A stretch of DNA of 64,000 nucleotides from Mucilaginibacter sp. OK283. GTDB lineage: Bacteria; Bacteroidota; Bacteroidia; Sphingobacteriales; Sphingobacteriaceae. This document shows, piece by piece, positions 26,438-35,322 of the stretch (positions within the stretch are counted from its first letter, which is position 1; each line of letters starts with the position of its first letter). Below the pieces are notes generated by a model that was not told the DNA's origin, did no database searches, and saw only the letters and a program-made list of their open reading frames with translations. The stretch lies in the NCBI RefSeq assembly GCF_900110415.1, contig NZ_FODR01000012.1, forward strand, positions 124,001-188,000, given 5' to 3'. The position numbers were made by a program, and so were the translations under genes.

Positions 26438-27901
26438 TTAACTTTTACTCCAGAGCGTGCCTTCTTTGCTATCCTTTAGCTGAAACCCTACTTTTGACAG
26501 GCCTTCACGTATTTTATCACTGGTGGCATAATCTTTATTTGCCTTGGCTTCGTTGCGGAGTTCAACTATCAGGTTCAGTATTTTAGGCAAATCGTCGTTG
26601 TCCGCCTGTTCATCTTTAAGCCCTAAAACATCCTGCACAAATGTTTTCATGAGGCTTTTAAGCAAGTCGAGATTAACCTGGTTAATCTTCATTTTGCCAT
26701 CATGTACCGAGTTGATGATACGCGATGCTTCAAACAGTTCGGCAATCAATACCGGGCTGTTAAAATCATCATTCATCGCGGCGTAGCAACGCTCCAGCAG
26801 GGGCTCTATTTCAATTTCGGTACTGCCTGATACCTTTAAACCATCCAGTAAGGCATAGGCGTTCATCAATCGCTTAAATCCTTTTTCCGAAGCCTCCATC
26901 GCATCGTTGCCAAAATCAAGCGTACTGCGGTAATGTGCCTGCAGCATAAAAAAGCGCACCGTCATGGGGCTGTAGCCTTTGTTAAGGATAGAGTTTTCGC
27001 CGCTGAAAAGTTCATGGGGCAAAAAGCTGTTCCCTAATGATTTCGACATTTTCTGGCCGTTCACGGTAAGCATATTGGTATGCACCCAGTAATTGGCCGG
27101 GTTTTTACCGCAGCAGGCCACATGCTGGGCTATCTCGTTGGTATGGTGGGTTGGCACAAGATCGAGCCCGCCTCCATGAATATCAAACTGATCGCCCAAA
27201 TATTTTTGACTCATGGCCGAGCATTCCAGGTGCCAGCCCGGGAAGCCCACACCCCAGGGAGATGGCCATTTCATCAGGTGCTCGGGCTTGGCTTTTATCC
27301 ACAGGGCAAAATCAAGCTTGCCGTGTTTTTCCTGCTGACCGCCCAGCGTGCGGGTGTTGTTCAGCAAATCTTCCAGATTGCGGCCACTTAGCACGCCGTA
27401 ATCTTTGGTTTTGTTATATTTTTCAACATCAAAATAAACCGATCCGTCTACCTCATAAGCATATCCTTTTTCAAGAATAACCTTTACCATTTCTATCTGC
27501 TCAATAATATGGCCGGTAGCCGTTGGTTCAATACTTGGCGGCATCGTGTTCAGTATCTGCATTACGTCATGAAAACCTACGGTATACTTTTGTACAATTT
27601 CCATGGGCTCCAGTTGGGCCAGTTTTGCTTTTTTTGAAATTTTATCTTCGCCTTCGTCGCCGGCATCGCCTTCCAGGTGGCCGGCATCAGTTACGTTACG
27701 TACATAGCGCACCTTATACCCTAAATGGTTAAGGTAACGAAACATCAGATCGAAAGATATATAGGTACGGCAGTTACCCAAATGCACATCGCTGTAAACA
27801 GTTGGGCCACACACGTACATGCCCACATGCGGGGCATTAAGGGCCTTAAATTCTTCTTTTTTGCGGGATAAAGTATTGTAAACAAACAATTTTTGTTTCA
27901 T
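26438..27901 (-). CDS. cysS: Cysteinyl-tRNA synthetase
   Basis: This 487-residue class I aminoacyl-tRNA synthetase charges tRNA-Cys. The HIGH-type motif is SDVHLGN and the KMSKS loop is NGQKMSKSLG. The zinc-site segments are visible (CGPTVYSDVHLGNCRTY; PGWHLECSAMSQ; HHTNEIAQHVACCGK). The C-terminal DALR-like helical domain is intact. Length and order match the family. It is the last gene of a minus-strand run that begins with mutL, 82 bp after the epimerase gene, and it is essential in most bacteria. Confidence 0.97.
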   Translation of the reverse strand: MKQKLFVYNTLSRKKEEFKALNAPHVGMYVCGPTVYSDVHLGNCRTYISFDLMFRYLNHLGYKVRYVRNVTDAGHLEGDAGDEGEDKISKKAKLAQLEPMEIVQKYTVGFHDVMQILNTMPPSIEPTATGHIIEQIEMVKVILEKGYAYEVDGSVYFDVEKYNKTKDYGVLSGRNLEDLLNNTRTLGGQQEKHGKLDFALWIKAKPEHLMKWPSPWGVGFPGWHLECSAMSQKYLGDQFDIHGGGLDLVPTHHTNEIAQHVACCGKNPANYWVHTNMLTVNGQKMSKSLGNSFLPHELFSGENSILNKGYSPMTVRFFMLQAHYRSTLDFGNDAMEASEKGFKRLMNAYALLDGLKVSGSTEIEIEPLLERCYAAMNDDFNSPVLIAELFEASRIINSVHDGKMKINQVNLDLLKSLMKTFVQDVLGLKDEQADNDDLPKILNLIVELRNEAKANKDYATSDKIREGLSKVGFQLKDSKEGTLWSKS

Positions 27902-27983
27902 GAGGGCAAACTTACGATTTTTTCAATTTTTAGCTAATGCAGGCAGCCCGATTATTAAAGCTTACACCCAAGTGATACTATCT

Positions 27984-28826
27984 TTATTGATGCAGTAAAT
28001 ATTCGAAATCAAATTGAGGCTGATAGCCCAAAATCTGTTTTGCTTTATTGCAAACATAAACACGATCAATACTTTCGGGGAAAAACCAGTTTTTACGCCG
28101 ATAGATATCTTTGGCTTCCGGGAAAAATTTAAGGATAACTCCTTCAGGGTTGTATTTAAGCTGCACCAGATCATCCTTACCAAATGGCGACCCACTTGAA
28201 ATATTGAAAATTTCAAAATCAGCAAATGTTATACCCAATGCCAACCGTAATGCTTCGGCGCCGTCACGCTCATCCAGCCCCCTATAAATCCGGTGGTTTA
28301 TTTTTAGGTTATCCTCCTCGGGCAAAAAACGCCCAACCCGGTATACTGATGTTTGCAGGCCTTCTTTATAAAAAAAATCTTTGCAAAGCTGCTCGGTAGT
28401 TTGCTTGGTAATATCATAAATATCGCGTGGTTTTTCGGGCAGGTTTTCATCCACCCAAACTGCCTTTTCATGGTCAATTAAGGCGCTGCCATAAATGGAT
28501 GTTGTGCTGGTATACAAAAACCTGTTTACACCATGTTTAACACAGGCATTAAGTAAATTAAGCGTACCTATAATATTTGTTTGTACAAAAGCTTCCCTTG
28601 GGTAATTAAGCTCATAGTGCTTGCCATGTACGGCTGCAGTATGAATAATGGCATCAAACCCACGGCAAAGGTTTTCGGTCTCGCTTTTGTTTTTTATGTC
28701 GATGATATCATCCGTGGTAGCTGCGGGTATTACATCGACGCCGGTAATATGGTGGCCAAACGCCTTTAAATGTTTTACGGTGGCCGAACCTAACTGACCG
28801 GATGAACCTGTGACCAGAATTTTCAT
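27984..28826 (-). CDS. NAD-dependent epimerase/dehydratase
   Basis: This 280-residue extended short-chain dehydrogenase has the N-terminal nucleotide-binding motif VTGSSGQLGSATV and the catalytic pair in YDITK (YxxxK). A Ser/Thr-rich strand (FLYTSTTSIYGS) precedes the catalytic Tyr as usual. These are features of sugar-nucleotide epimerases and related reductases. It lies 9 bp downstream of the endonuclease/exonuclease gene in the mutL run. No sugar pathway genes are adjacent, so the substrate remains open. Confidence 0.88.
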   Translation of the reverse strand: MKILVTGSSGQLGSATVKHLKAFGHHITGVDVIPAATTDDIIDIKNKSETENLCRGFDAIIHTAAVHGKHYELNYPREAFVQTNIIGTLNLLNACVKHGVNRFLYTSTTSIYGSALIDHEKAVWVDENLPEKPRDIYDITKQTTEQLCKDFFYKEGLQTSVYRVGRFLPEEDNLKINHRIYRGLDERDGAEALRLALGITFADFEIFNISSGSPFGKDDLVQLKYNPEGVILKFFPEAKDIYRRKNWFFPESIDRVYVCNKAKQILGYQPQFDFEYLLHQ

Positions 28827-28835
28827 GCCCGATAT

Positions 28836-29951
28836 TTAATTCAACACCAAATCGCTCCGAAGCGGAAAGTGATCAGAAAGCTTTTTCTCAATTATCTGGT
28901 ACGATGCCACATCAAACTGCGGGCTCACCATAATATAATCTATCTGGTAATTGGGGAAGTCGCCATTATAGGTGCGCCCAAAACCGGCCCCTTTTTCGCG
29001 GAATGCATTTTTAAGCCCTTTTGCCATTTGATTAACCGCAAAGGATGTAGGCGTATCATTAAAATCGCCGGATATGACATAGGGATATGGACATTGCGCG
29101 GCATGTGCCTTTATTTTGAAAACCTGTTCGCTCCGCTTTATAAATGCTGTTTTTAGTTTGCCGCCAAGCCTTTTAGTTGCTTGCATATCCGTTTTCCCTT
29201 TTTTTGATACGCTATCCAGGTATTTATAATCCTCGGGGTTAAATCTTATCGATTGCAAATGAAGGCTGTAAACCCTGAATGTTTTCTCGCCTTTTTTTAC
29301 ATCGATGTACAAACACTGGTTTGCCGATGACCTGTCGGCAGCCAGCTGGATTAAGCCCTTGGCTACAATGGGATACTTTGAGAAAATGGCCATCCCGATT
29401 GCTTCTGAGCTATTGAAGTTAAGCGGCTCGAAATAATAGTTATTGGCTCCCATTATTTTTACGATGGAGTCGCGCATATCATACTCGCCTTTGTAGCGGG
29501 TATAAAACTCCTGGAAACCGATAATATCGGGCTTTTGATCATTAATAAGTTCCAGGATCTCGTGCTTGGTAGATACATCGTTTTTTGACCCAAAGCGTTT
29601 AAAGTTATGTACGTTGTAGGTAATCAACCGTATCGAATTTATACCCGGCGCCGGCGAAAATGTTGATGCTGCGCGCAAACCAATATTGTTATTGAGTACG
29701 CCCCAGCCAATCAAAATAGTGATCATAGAAAGCGCCGCCGGCCAGCGCCAGCGCAATAGCCAAACCAGCATCATGATTACATTTAGCAATAGTATTGGCG
29801 GGTAGGCCAGGCCAAAAAAGGCAATCAGCCAAAAAGTTTTGGGGTTAACCGAGGGGGCAAGATAACTAAGCAATAAAGCAACGCAAAGCAGCAGGTTTAT
29901 CCATAAAAATACTTTATCAATAAAACCTAATCCACTTTTTTTATTTTTCAT
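28836..29951 (-). CDS. Membrane-anchored endonuclease/exonuclease/phosphatase-family protein
   Basis: This 371-residue protein has three N-terminal membrane segments (about residues 13-95) followed by an EEP domain. Catalytic landmarks are IGFQEF, SGDFNDTP and the closing SDHFPLRSDL, which carry the conserved Glu, Asp/Asn and His. Bacteroidota members of this type are annotated as endonucleases/phosphatases; the membrane anchor suggests a lipid or periplasmic phosphodiester as substrate, as inference. It overlaps the upstream rhomboid gene by 11 bp. Confidence 0.88.
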   Translation of the reverse strand: MKNKKSGLGFIDKVFLWINLLLCVALLLSYLAPSVNPKTFWLIAFFGLAYPPILLLNVIMMLVWLLRWRWPAALSMITILIGWGVLNNNIGLRAASTFSPAPGINSIRLITYNVHNFKRFGSKNDVSTKHEILELINDQKPDIIGFQEFYTRYKGEYDMRDSIVKIMGANNYYFEPLNFNSSEAIGMAIFSKYPIVAKGLIQLAADRSSANQCLYIDVKKGEKTFRVYSLHLQSIRFNPEDYKYLDSVSKKGKTDMQATKRLGGKLKTAFIKRSEQVFKIKAHAAQCPYPYVISGDFNDTPTSFAVNQMAKGLKNAFREKGAGFGRTYNGDFPNYQIDYIMVSPQFDVASYQIIEKKLSDHFPLRSDLVLN

Positions 29952-30819
29952 TCTTGCTTGCGCGGGCTAATGTCTCTTTCTCCTGTCTGCTCAGGCTATC
30001 AACACCCGTTTGTGATATTTTATCTAATATACGATCAATTTCGTCCTGGCGCGGGTACTCCGTGCTGTTTTTACCGGTATTGCTGTATACAACCTTCAAT
30101 TTTGACTTTGATTTGAAGATGTTGGCGATGCCTGTTATCCAATCATGACCACGCTGTAGCTGTTTAATATATATAAAGCCAAACAGCGCACCTCCCAAAT
30201 GTGCTATTTCGCCACCGGCGTTGGGGCCAACGATACTCAAAAAATCAATTACCAGGATCACAAAAACAAGCCATTTTAGTTTAACCGGGCCAATCAATAT
30301 TAATGAAATAGTATAATTTGGCAGTAGCGTAGCGGTAGCAACAACAATAGCCATAACACTTGCCGATGCTCCGACAACCGGCACAGCCAACAGGGTCGGA
30401 TTTTGAGAAAAGGCCGGGAAAAGATTAAAACAAGCTATAAACAACAAAGCGCCGGAAAGCCCCCCCATAATGTAAAGGCCAATGGTGCGTTTGTTGCCCA
30501 GGTACTCCTCAAATATCTGGCCCATCCAGTACAGCCAAAGCATGTTGAACAGGATATGAAATATGCCGTCATGCATAAACATGTAGGTGAATGGGGTCCA
30601 AAAACGGGTAAGTAATTTGGGCAGGTGAGCAGTAGTTGCTAAATAATCAAACGCGTAAAATTCAATTGTACTTGGCCTGCTAAAACTTGTAATCATATGT
30701 TCAAGCACGGCCGGGACGTTTATCGCCAAAAAAACAATCACATTAATACCAATAAGCAGGTTGAGCTTATTGCCCGACCGTAACATTTTGTAGTGGATAT
30801 TTTGCCAAAGGGTGCTCAT
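29941..30819 (-). CDS. Rhomboid-family intramembrane serine protease (variant GASA motif)
   Basis: This 292-residue protein has six to seven membrane segments and a rhomboid fold (MFMHDGIFHILFNMLWLYWMG). The catalytic Ser lies in VVGASASV, where the usual GxSG is GASA. The catalytic His lies in EIAHLGGALFGF. A charged C-terminal tail of about 70 residues follows the last membrane segment. It sits 48 bp after a second, canonical rhomboid gene and overlaps the endonuclease gene, an arrangement common next to mutL in Bacteroidota. Substrates are unknown; the dyad is present, so activity is possible. Confidence 0.9.
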   Translation of the reverse strand: MSTLWQNIHYKMLRSGNKLNLLIGINVIVFLAINVPAVLEHMITSFSRPSTIEFYAFDYLATTAHLPKLLTRFWTPFTYMFMHDGIFHILFNMLWLYWMGQIFEEYLGNKRTIGLYIMGGLSGALLFIACFNLFPAFSQNPTLLAVPVVGASASVMAIVVATATLLPNYTISLILIGPVKLKWLVFVILVIDFLSIVGPNAGGEIAHLGGALFGFIYIKQLQRGHDWITGIANIFKSKSKLKVVYSNTGKNSTEYPRQDEIDRILDKISQTGVDSLSRQEKETLARASKNEK

Positions 30820-30867
30820 AATAAAGCCGTTGTTAATTTGATAACTCCTGTTTGTTCATAAAAATTG

Positions 30868-31578
30868 TCAGTTGTGCTGTAATCTCCAAATTTTTACCAT
30901 AATATAACCAATTAATGCGCCGCCAAGATGGGCAAAGTGTGCTACCGGATCCCATGAAAATTTTTCATATCCCATAAATAGCTCTATAACAATATATATT
31001 GGTATAATATATTTTGCCTTGATGGGCACGGGTATAAACATGATCATTAATTCAAGGTTCGGATACAACATGCCAAAGGCTACCAGCAAGCCAAATATTG
31101 CACCGGATGCTCCTACCGTTGGTACATAGTAAATAGCAGCAAGCTTTTCGCCTCCTCCAAGATATTGATCAAATGTTGACTGAAGCTCTGGATGCGATAA
31201 GGTAAATGCGCCGGTAATGGCATGTACTTCATAGGCCTGAACTGCAAAATTACAAAGAACTCCACCTATTCCGCATAAAAAATACAGATTGAAAAATTTT
31301 TTTGATCCCATGGCATACTCCAGGATAGGGCCAAAAGAAAACAGCGCGAACATATTGAAAAAGATGTGCGTAAAACCGCCGTGCATAAACATGTAGGTGA
31401 TTATTTCCCAAGGCCTAAAAAATGGAGAATTAAAATAATAAACAGGTAAAACCTGCATTATCTTAGGAATATATTTCCCGATGGTGAGATCTCCTATAAA
31501 AAACAAAATATTTATAATCAGCAGGTTTTTTACTACCGGTGTGATATTGGCAAAAGGCGATTGATTGTATCCGTTCAT
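30868..31578 (-). CDS. Rhomboid-family intramembrane serine protease
   Basis: This 236-residue rhomboid has the WxR-like loop region (MFMHGGFTHIFFNMFALFSFG), the canonical catalytic motif GASGAIFG and the catalytic His in HFAHLGGALIGY. The protein has six membrane segments and no long tail. It cleaves membrane helices by an internal Ser-His dyad. It lies 21 bp downstream of mutL and is followed by a second rhomboid, a frequent Bacteroidota arrangement. The function of the pair is unknown. Confidence 0.93.
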   Translation of the reverse strand: MNGYNQSPFANITPVVKNLLIINILFFIGDLTIGKYIPKIMQVLPVYYFNSPFFRPWEIITYMFMHGGFTHIFFNMFALFSFGPILEYAMGSKKFFNLYFLCGIGGVLCNFAVQAYEVHAITGAFTLSHPELQSTFDQYLGGGEKLAAIYYVPTVGASGAIFGLLVAFGMLYPNLELMIMFIPVPIKAKYIIPIYIVIELFMGYEKFSWDPVAHFAHLGGALIGYIMVKIWRLQHN

Positions 31579-31599
31579 AGTATAATTAAAGCCCTGGGG

Positions 31600-33465
31600 C
31601 TATTTTTCAAAGCGTTCCATTAATTCGGCCAGCGTAAATGTACTGATTACGGGCTTACCGTTCAATGCCTGGTTAGGCGACTGGCAGGCAAAAAGCTGGT
31701 CGATAAGCTGGTTCATTTCTTCCAATGATAATTTGGTGCCGGTTTTAAGCGCAGCATTACGGGCTAATGACCTTGCCAGGTTATCCCGCTTATCTACTTT
31801 TAAAATGGCCATATTGTTTTTAAACCCTTCAAGTAAATGTTCTAAAAGTTCGTGTTCGTCAACATTGCTCAAATCGGCCGGTATGCCGTCAACAACCACG
31901 GTGTTTTTACCAAACTCACGGATATCAAAGCCGAGGGCCTTAATATCGGGCAAAAGCTCCCTCAATAACTCAAAATCGCTGCCGTTTAGTGTTACCGATT
32001 GCGGAAATAAACTTTGCTGGCTTACGCCCGAGTGATGCTGCAGTTGTTGTAAAAAGCGTTCGTACAAAATACGCTCATGCGCAGCCTGCTGCCCTATCAG
32101 CATAAAGCCCGATTTAATTTGCGATAAAATAAACCGGTTATGAATCTGGAACAATTGCCGCTCGCTGGGTTTGCTTACCTCCTGCTCATCAACAGCAATG
32201 CTTTTTTCGTTGTGCATCTGCTGCTGCAGGTTGGTTTCTTTTTTGCTGATCTCGTACAGTGTATCCCAGTTATTGGGTATAGGGGTGTTACGGTAATCGT
32301 TGTTATCCCTCAAAAAAGGATGCTGCTCGCGTGTTCCTGATGATTTTTTCTCGGCAGCAAAGGGGTTAAAGTCGGGGTTAAAGGAAATGGTGGGCGCAAT
32401 AATCTCCTCAAAAGGTTTTGGGGTTATCAGGTGTTCTATGCTGTTCTCCTGGTCAAAATCCAAACTTGGGGTAATGTTATACCTGCCTAAAGACCGTTTT
32501 ACTGCCGACCGGATAATGGCATAAATGGCCTTCTCATCCTGGTACTTGATCTCGGTTTTGGTAGGATGCACGTTAATATCAATTTTTGATGGGTCGATAT
32601 CTATAAACAGCACATAAAACGGGTAACAATCATCGGGCAACAATTCCTCAAAGGCTGTAAGTACAGCGTGGTTCAAATAGGCATCGCGGATAAAGCGGTA
32701 GTTTACAAAAAAGAATTGCTCGCCCCGTGTTTTACGGGCAAACTCGGGCTTGCCAACAAAACCACGCAGGTTAATAATGGTAGTATCTTCCTCAACCGGC
32801 ACCAGCCGCTGGTTATAATTATTACCAAACAGGTGCACTATGCGTTGCTTTAAGGCAGCGCCGGGCAAATGGTAAACTTCCTGACCATCATGGTGCAGGG
32901 TAAAAAATATTTGTGGATTGGCCAGCGCTACCCGTTGAAATTCGTCGATAATATGGCGCATTTCTACCGGGTTACTTTTTAAAAAGTTACGCCGGGCGGG
33001 GGTATTGTAAAATAAGTTTTTGATGGATATAGATGTACCGGTATTAGCCGAACATGCCTCCTGGCTAATCACTTCCGATCCTTCGATAAAAATACAGGTA
33101 CCCAGCTCATCCTCATGGCGGCGGGTTTTCAGTTCCACCTGCGCAATCGCGGCTATCGATGCCATGGCCTCGCCCCTGAAACCCATGGTGCGGATGGCAA
33201 ACAGATCTTCGGCCTTGCGAATTTTGGAGGTGGCATGCCGCTCAAAGCACATGCGGGCATCGGTAAGGCTCATGCCGCAGCCATCATCAATAACCTGTAT
33301 CAATGATTTTCCGGCATCTTTAATAATGAGCTGTATTTTACCCGCCCCGGCATCAATCGCGTTCTCCACCAATTCTTTTACCGCCGATGCCGGTCGTTGT
33401 ACCACCTCGCCCGCGGCAATCTGGTTGGCAACGGCATCTGGTAAAAGCTGAATTATATCTGACAT
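31600..33465 (-). CDS. mutL: DNA mismatch repair protein MutL
   Basis: This 621-residue GHKL ATPase links mismatch recognition by MutS to strand removal. The N-terminal ATPase motifs are intact: VVQRPASAVKELVENAIDAGA, DDGCGM and GFRGEAMASI. A transducer domain (FVNYRFIRDAYLNHAV...VHPTKTEIKYQ) and a C-terminal dimerisation domain (FQIHNRFILSQIKSGFMLIGQQAAHERILYE, CQSPNQALNGKPV) follow. The DQHA..E-type element of endonuclease-active MutL appears as QQAAHERILYE. It is the first gene of a minus-strand run continuing through two rhomboids. Confidence 0.97.
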   Translation of the reverse strand: MSDIIQLLPDAVANQIAAGEVVQRPASAVKELVENAIDAGAGKIQLIIKDAGKSLIQVIDDGCGMSLTDARMCFERHATSKIRKAEDLFAIRTMGFRGEAMASIAAIAQVELKTRRHEDELGTCIFIEGSEVISQEACSANTGTSISIKNLFYNTPARRNFLKSNPVEMRHIIDEFQRVALANPQIFFTLHHDGQEVYHLPGAALKQRIVHLFGNNYNQRLVPVEEDTTIINLRGFVGKPEFARKTRGEQFFFVNYRFIRDAYLNHAVLTAFEELLPDDCYPFYVLFIDIDPSKIDINVHPTKTEIKYQDEKAIYAIIRSAVKRSLGRYNITPSLDFDQENSIEHLITPKPFEEIIAPTISFNPDFNPFAAEKKSSGTREQHPFLRDNNDYRNTPIPNNWDTLYEISKKETNLQQQMHNEKSIAVDEQEVSKPSERQLFQIHNRFILSQIKSGFMLIGQQAAHERILYERFLQQLQHHSGVSQQSLFPQSVTLNGSDFELLRELLPDIKALGFDIREFGKNTVVVDGIPADLSNVDEHELLEHLLEGFKNNMAILKVDKRDNLARSLARNAALKTGTKLSLEEMNQLIDQLFACQSPNQALNGKPVISTFTLAELMERFEK

Positions 33466-33537
33466 TTAAAAAAATTCCCTTCAATTTCGTTTTCGATGCT
33501 AAATTAAATATTTGAAGGCATAACTTTATGATTTTGT

Positions 33538-33676
33538 AGTATCAAGTAGTAAGTAGCAAGTATCCAGATTTGGCTGAGAATACATTAGTTTTGTAATTGA
33601 TCAGTATCTACAGGTAATTTGCAAACTATTCAACATTGCGAGCGTTCTTGATACTTGATACTTACTACTTGATACT
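33538..33676. repeat. 27-bp inverted repeat, word-like (arms 33538-33564 and 33650-33676)
   Basis: The arms are complementary at 26 of 27 positions and 85 bp apart, between the divergent mutL and amidohydrolase genes. They consist of repeated AGTATCAAGT/AGTAAGTAG words. The right arm extends to 33646 as a near copy of 26401-26431. Confidence 0.9.
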
Positions 33677-33687
33677 TTTAAAAGCTT

Positions 33688-35322
33688 ATGAAAAAACTAT
33701 TGCCGGCGCTGCTGCTCCTGGCTGCAGCCTGCAAACAAAAAGAATACAATGCCGATCTGCTAATAAAAAACGCGGTTGTTTATACCGTTGATAGCGCTTT
33801 TACTACAGCCAACGCATTTGTGGTAAGCAAAGGTAAAATTGTAGCCGTTGGCAACGCCGATACGTTAGAGCAAAAATACCTGGCCCATGAAGTGGTTGAT
33901 GCCAAAGGCGCTGCCGTTTATCCTGGCTTTATTGACGCCCACGCCCATTTTTATGAATATGGATTAGGCCTGCAGGAAGTAAACCTGGATGGCACCAAAA
34001 GCTGGGGCGAGGTGGTTGATTCTGTTCAGGCTTACTCCACACGCAATCCCGACGGCTGGATTATTGGCCGGGGCTGGGACCAAAACGATTGGGCAAAAAA
34101 ACAGTTTCCGGACAAAGCCAAACTGGATAGCCTGTTCCCGGTACGCCCGGTAATATTGAGCCGGGTTGACGGGCATGCTATTATTGCCAACCAGGCCGCT
34201 TTAAACATTGCAGGCGTAAAACCCGGGCAAACTATAACCGGCGGCGAGATAGAAACCATTAACGGGAAGCTCACCGGCATCATGGTTGATAACGCCGTAG
34301 GCATTGTTACCCGCAAGGTGCCCGAACCAACGGCCCCTGTTGTAGAGAATGCCCTGCTATCGGCACAAAAAAACTGTTTCGCCGTTGGCTTAACTACGGT
34401 TGATGATTGCGGGCTGCCTTATACCATGATTAATACCATTGCCGATTTGCAGCATAAAGGATCATTAAAAATGCGCATGTTTGTCATGCTATCAGACAGG
34501 CCTGAGAATTACGATTACCTGTTTAAACGTGGCGCGTTTAAAACGCCGGGCCTAAATGTTCGCGCGTTTAAGGTTTATGCCGATGGTGCTTTGGGCTCCC
34601 GCGGGGCCTGTTTACTAAAGCCTTATGCCGACCAGCCAAAATGGAGTGGCTTCTTATTGAGCAGCCAGGCCCATTTTGAGGAGGTAGCAAAGAAAATTGC
34701 AGCCAAAGGCTTCCAGATGTGCACCCATGCCATCGGCGATTCGGCCAACCGGGTAATGTTAAAAATATATGCATCTGTTTTAAAAGGTAAAAACGATCGC
34801 CGCTGGAGGATAGAGCACTCACAAATTGTGGCGCCCGAAGATGTTGCCCTTTTTGGCGATAACAGCATCATCCCATCGGTACAGCCTACACATGCTACAT
34901 CAGATATGTACTGGGCGGGCAAGCGCCTGGGTGATAAAAGACTGAAATCATCGGCATACATTTATAAAACGCTGTTACAACAAAACGGATGGATTCCGCT
35001 GGGAACAGATTTCCCGGTAGAAAACATTAACCCGATGTACACGTTTTATGCAGCGGTAGAGCGGCAGGACCTGAAGGGTTTTCCTGAACACGGTTTCCAA
35101 AAGGAAAATGCTTTAAGCCGTACCGAAGCGTTAAGAGGAATAACCATATGGGCCGCAAAAGCCAACTTTGAAGAAAAAGAAAAAGGCAGTATTGAACCGG
35201 GCAAGTATGCCGACTTTGTAATACTGGATAAGGATATCATGAAAGTAAAAGGCGCCGAATTACCAACTACCAAAGTAACCCAAACCTATATAAACGGAGT
35301 TAAAGTATATGATAAAAAATAA
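33688..35322 (+). CDS. Lipoprotein amidohydrolase (YtcJ/Amidohydro_3 type)
   Basis: This 544-residue protein has a lipoprotein signal (LLLLAAACKQK, lipobox Cys16) and a metal-dependent amidohydrolase domain. The metal motif is FIDAHAHFYEYG (HxH), followed by HAIGDSANRVM and IEHSQIV histidines and the closing GTDFPVEN. This is the layout of YtcJ-like amidohydrolases. The substrate is unknown. It is membrane anchored and probably periplasmic. The next gene begins inside its last codons (14-bp overlap), so the two are translated together and probably act on related substrates. Confidence 0.88.
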   Translation: MKKLLPALLLLAAACKQKEYNADLLIKNAVVYTVDSAFTTANAFVVSKGKIVAVGNADTLEQKYLAHEVVDAKGAAVYPGFIDAHAHFYEYGLGLQEVNLDGTKSWGEVVDSVQAYSTRNPDGWIIGRGWDQNDWAKKQFPDKAKLDSLFPVRPVILSRVDGHAIIANQAALNIAGVKPGQTITGGEIETINGKLTGIMVDNAVGIVTRKVPEPTAPVVENALLSAQKNCFAVGLTTVDDCGLPYTMINTIADLQHKGSLKMRMFVMLSDRPENYDYLFKRGAFKTPGLNVRAFKVYADGALGSRGACLLKPYADQPKWSGFLLSSQAHFEEVAKKIAAKGFQMCTHAIGDSANRVMLKIYASVLKGKNDRRWRIEHSQIVAPEDVALFGDNSIIPSVQPTHATSDMYWAGKRLGDKRLKSSAYIYKTLLQQNGWIPLGTDFPVENINPMYTFYAAVERQDLKGFPEHGFQKENALSRTEALRGITIWAAKANFEEKEKGSIEPGKYADFVILDKDIMKVKGAELPTTKVTQTYINGVKVYDKK

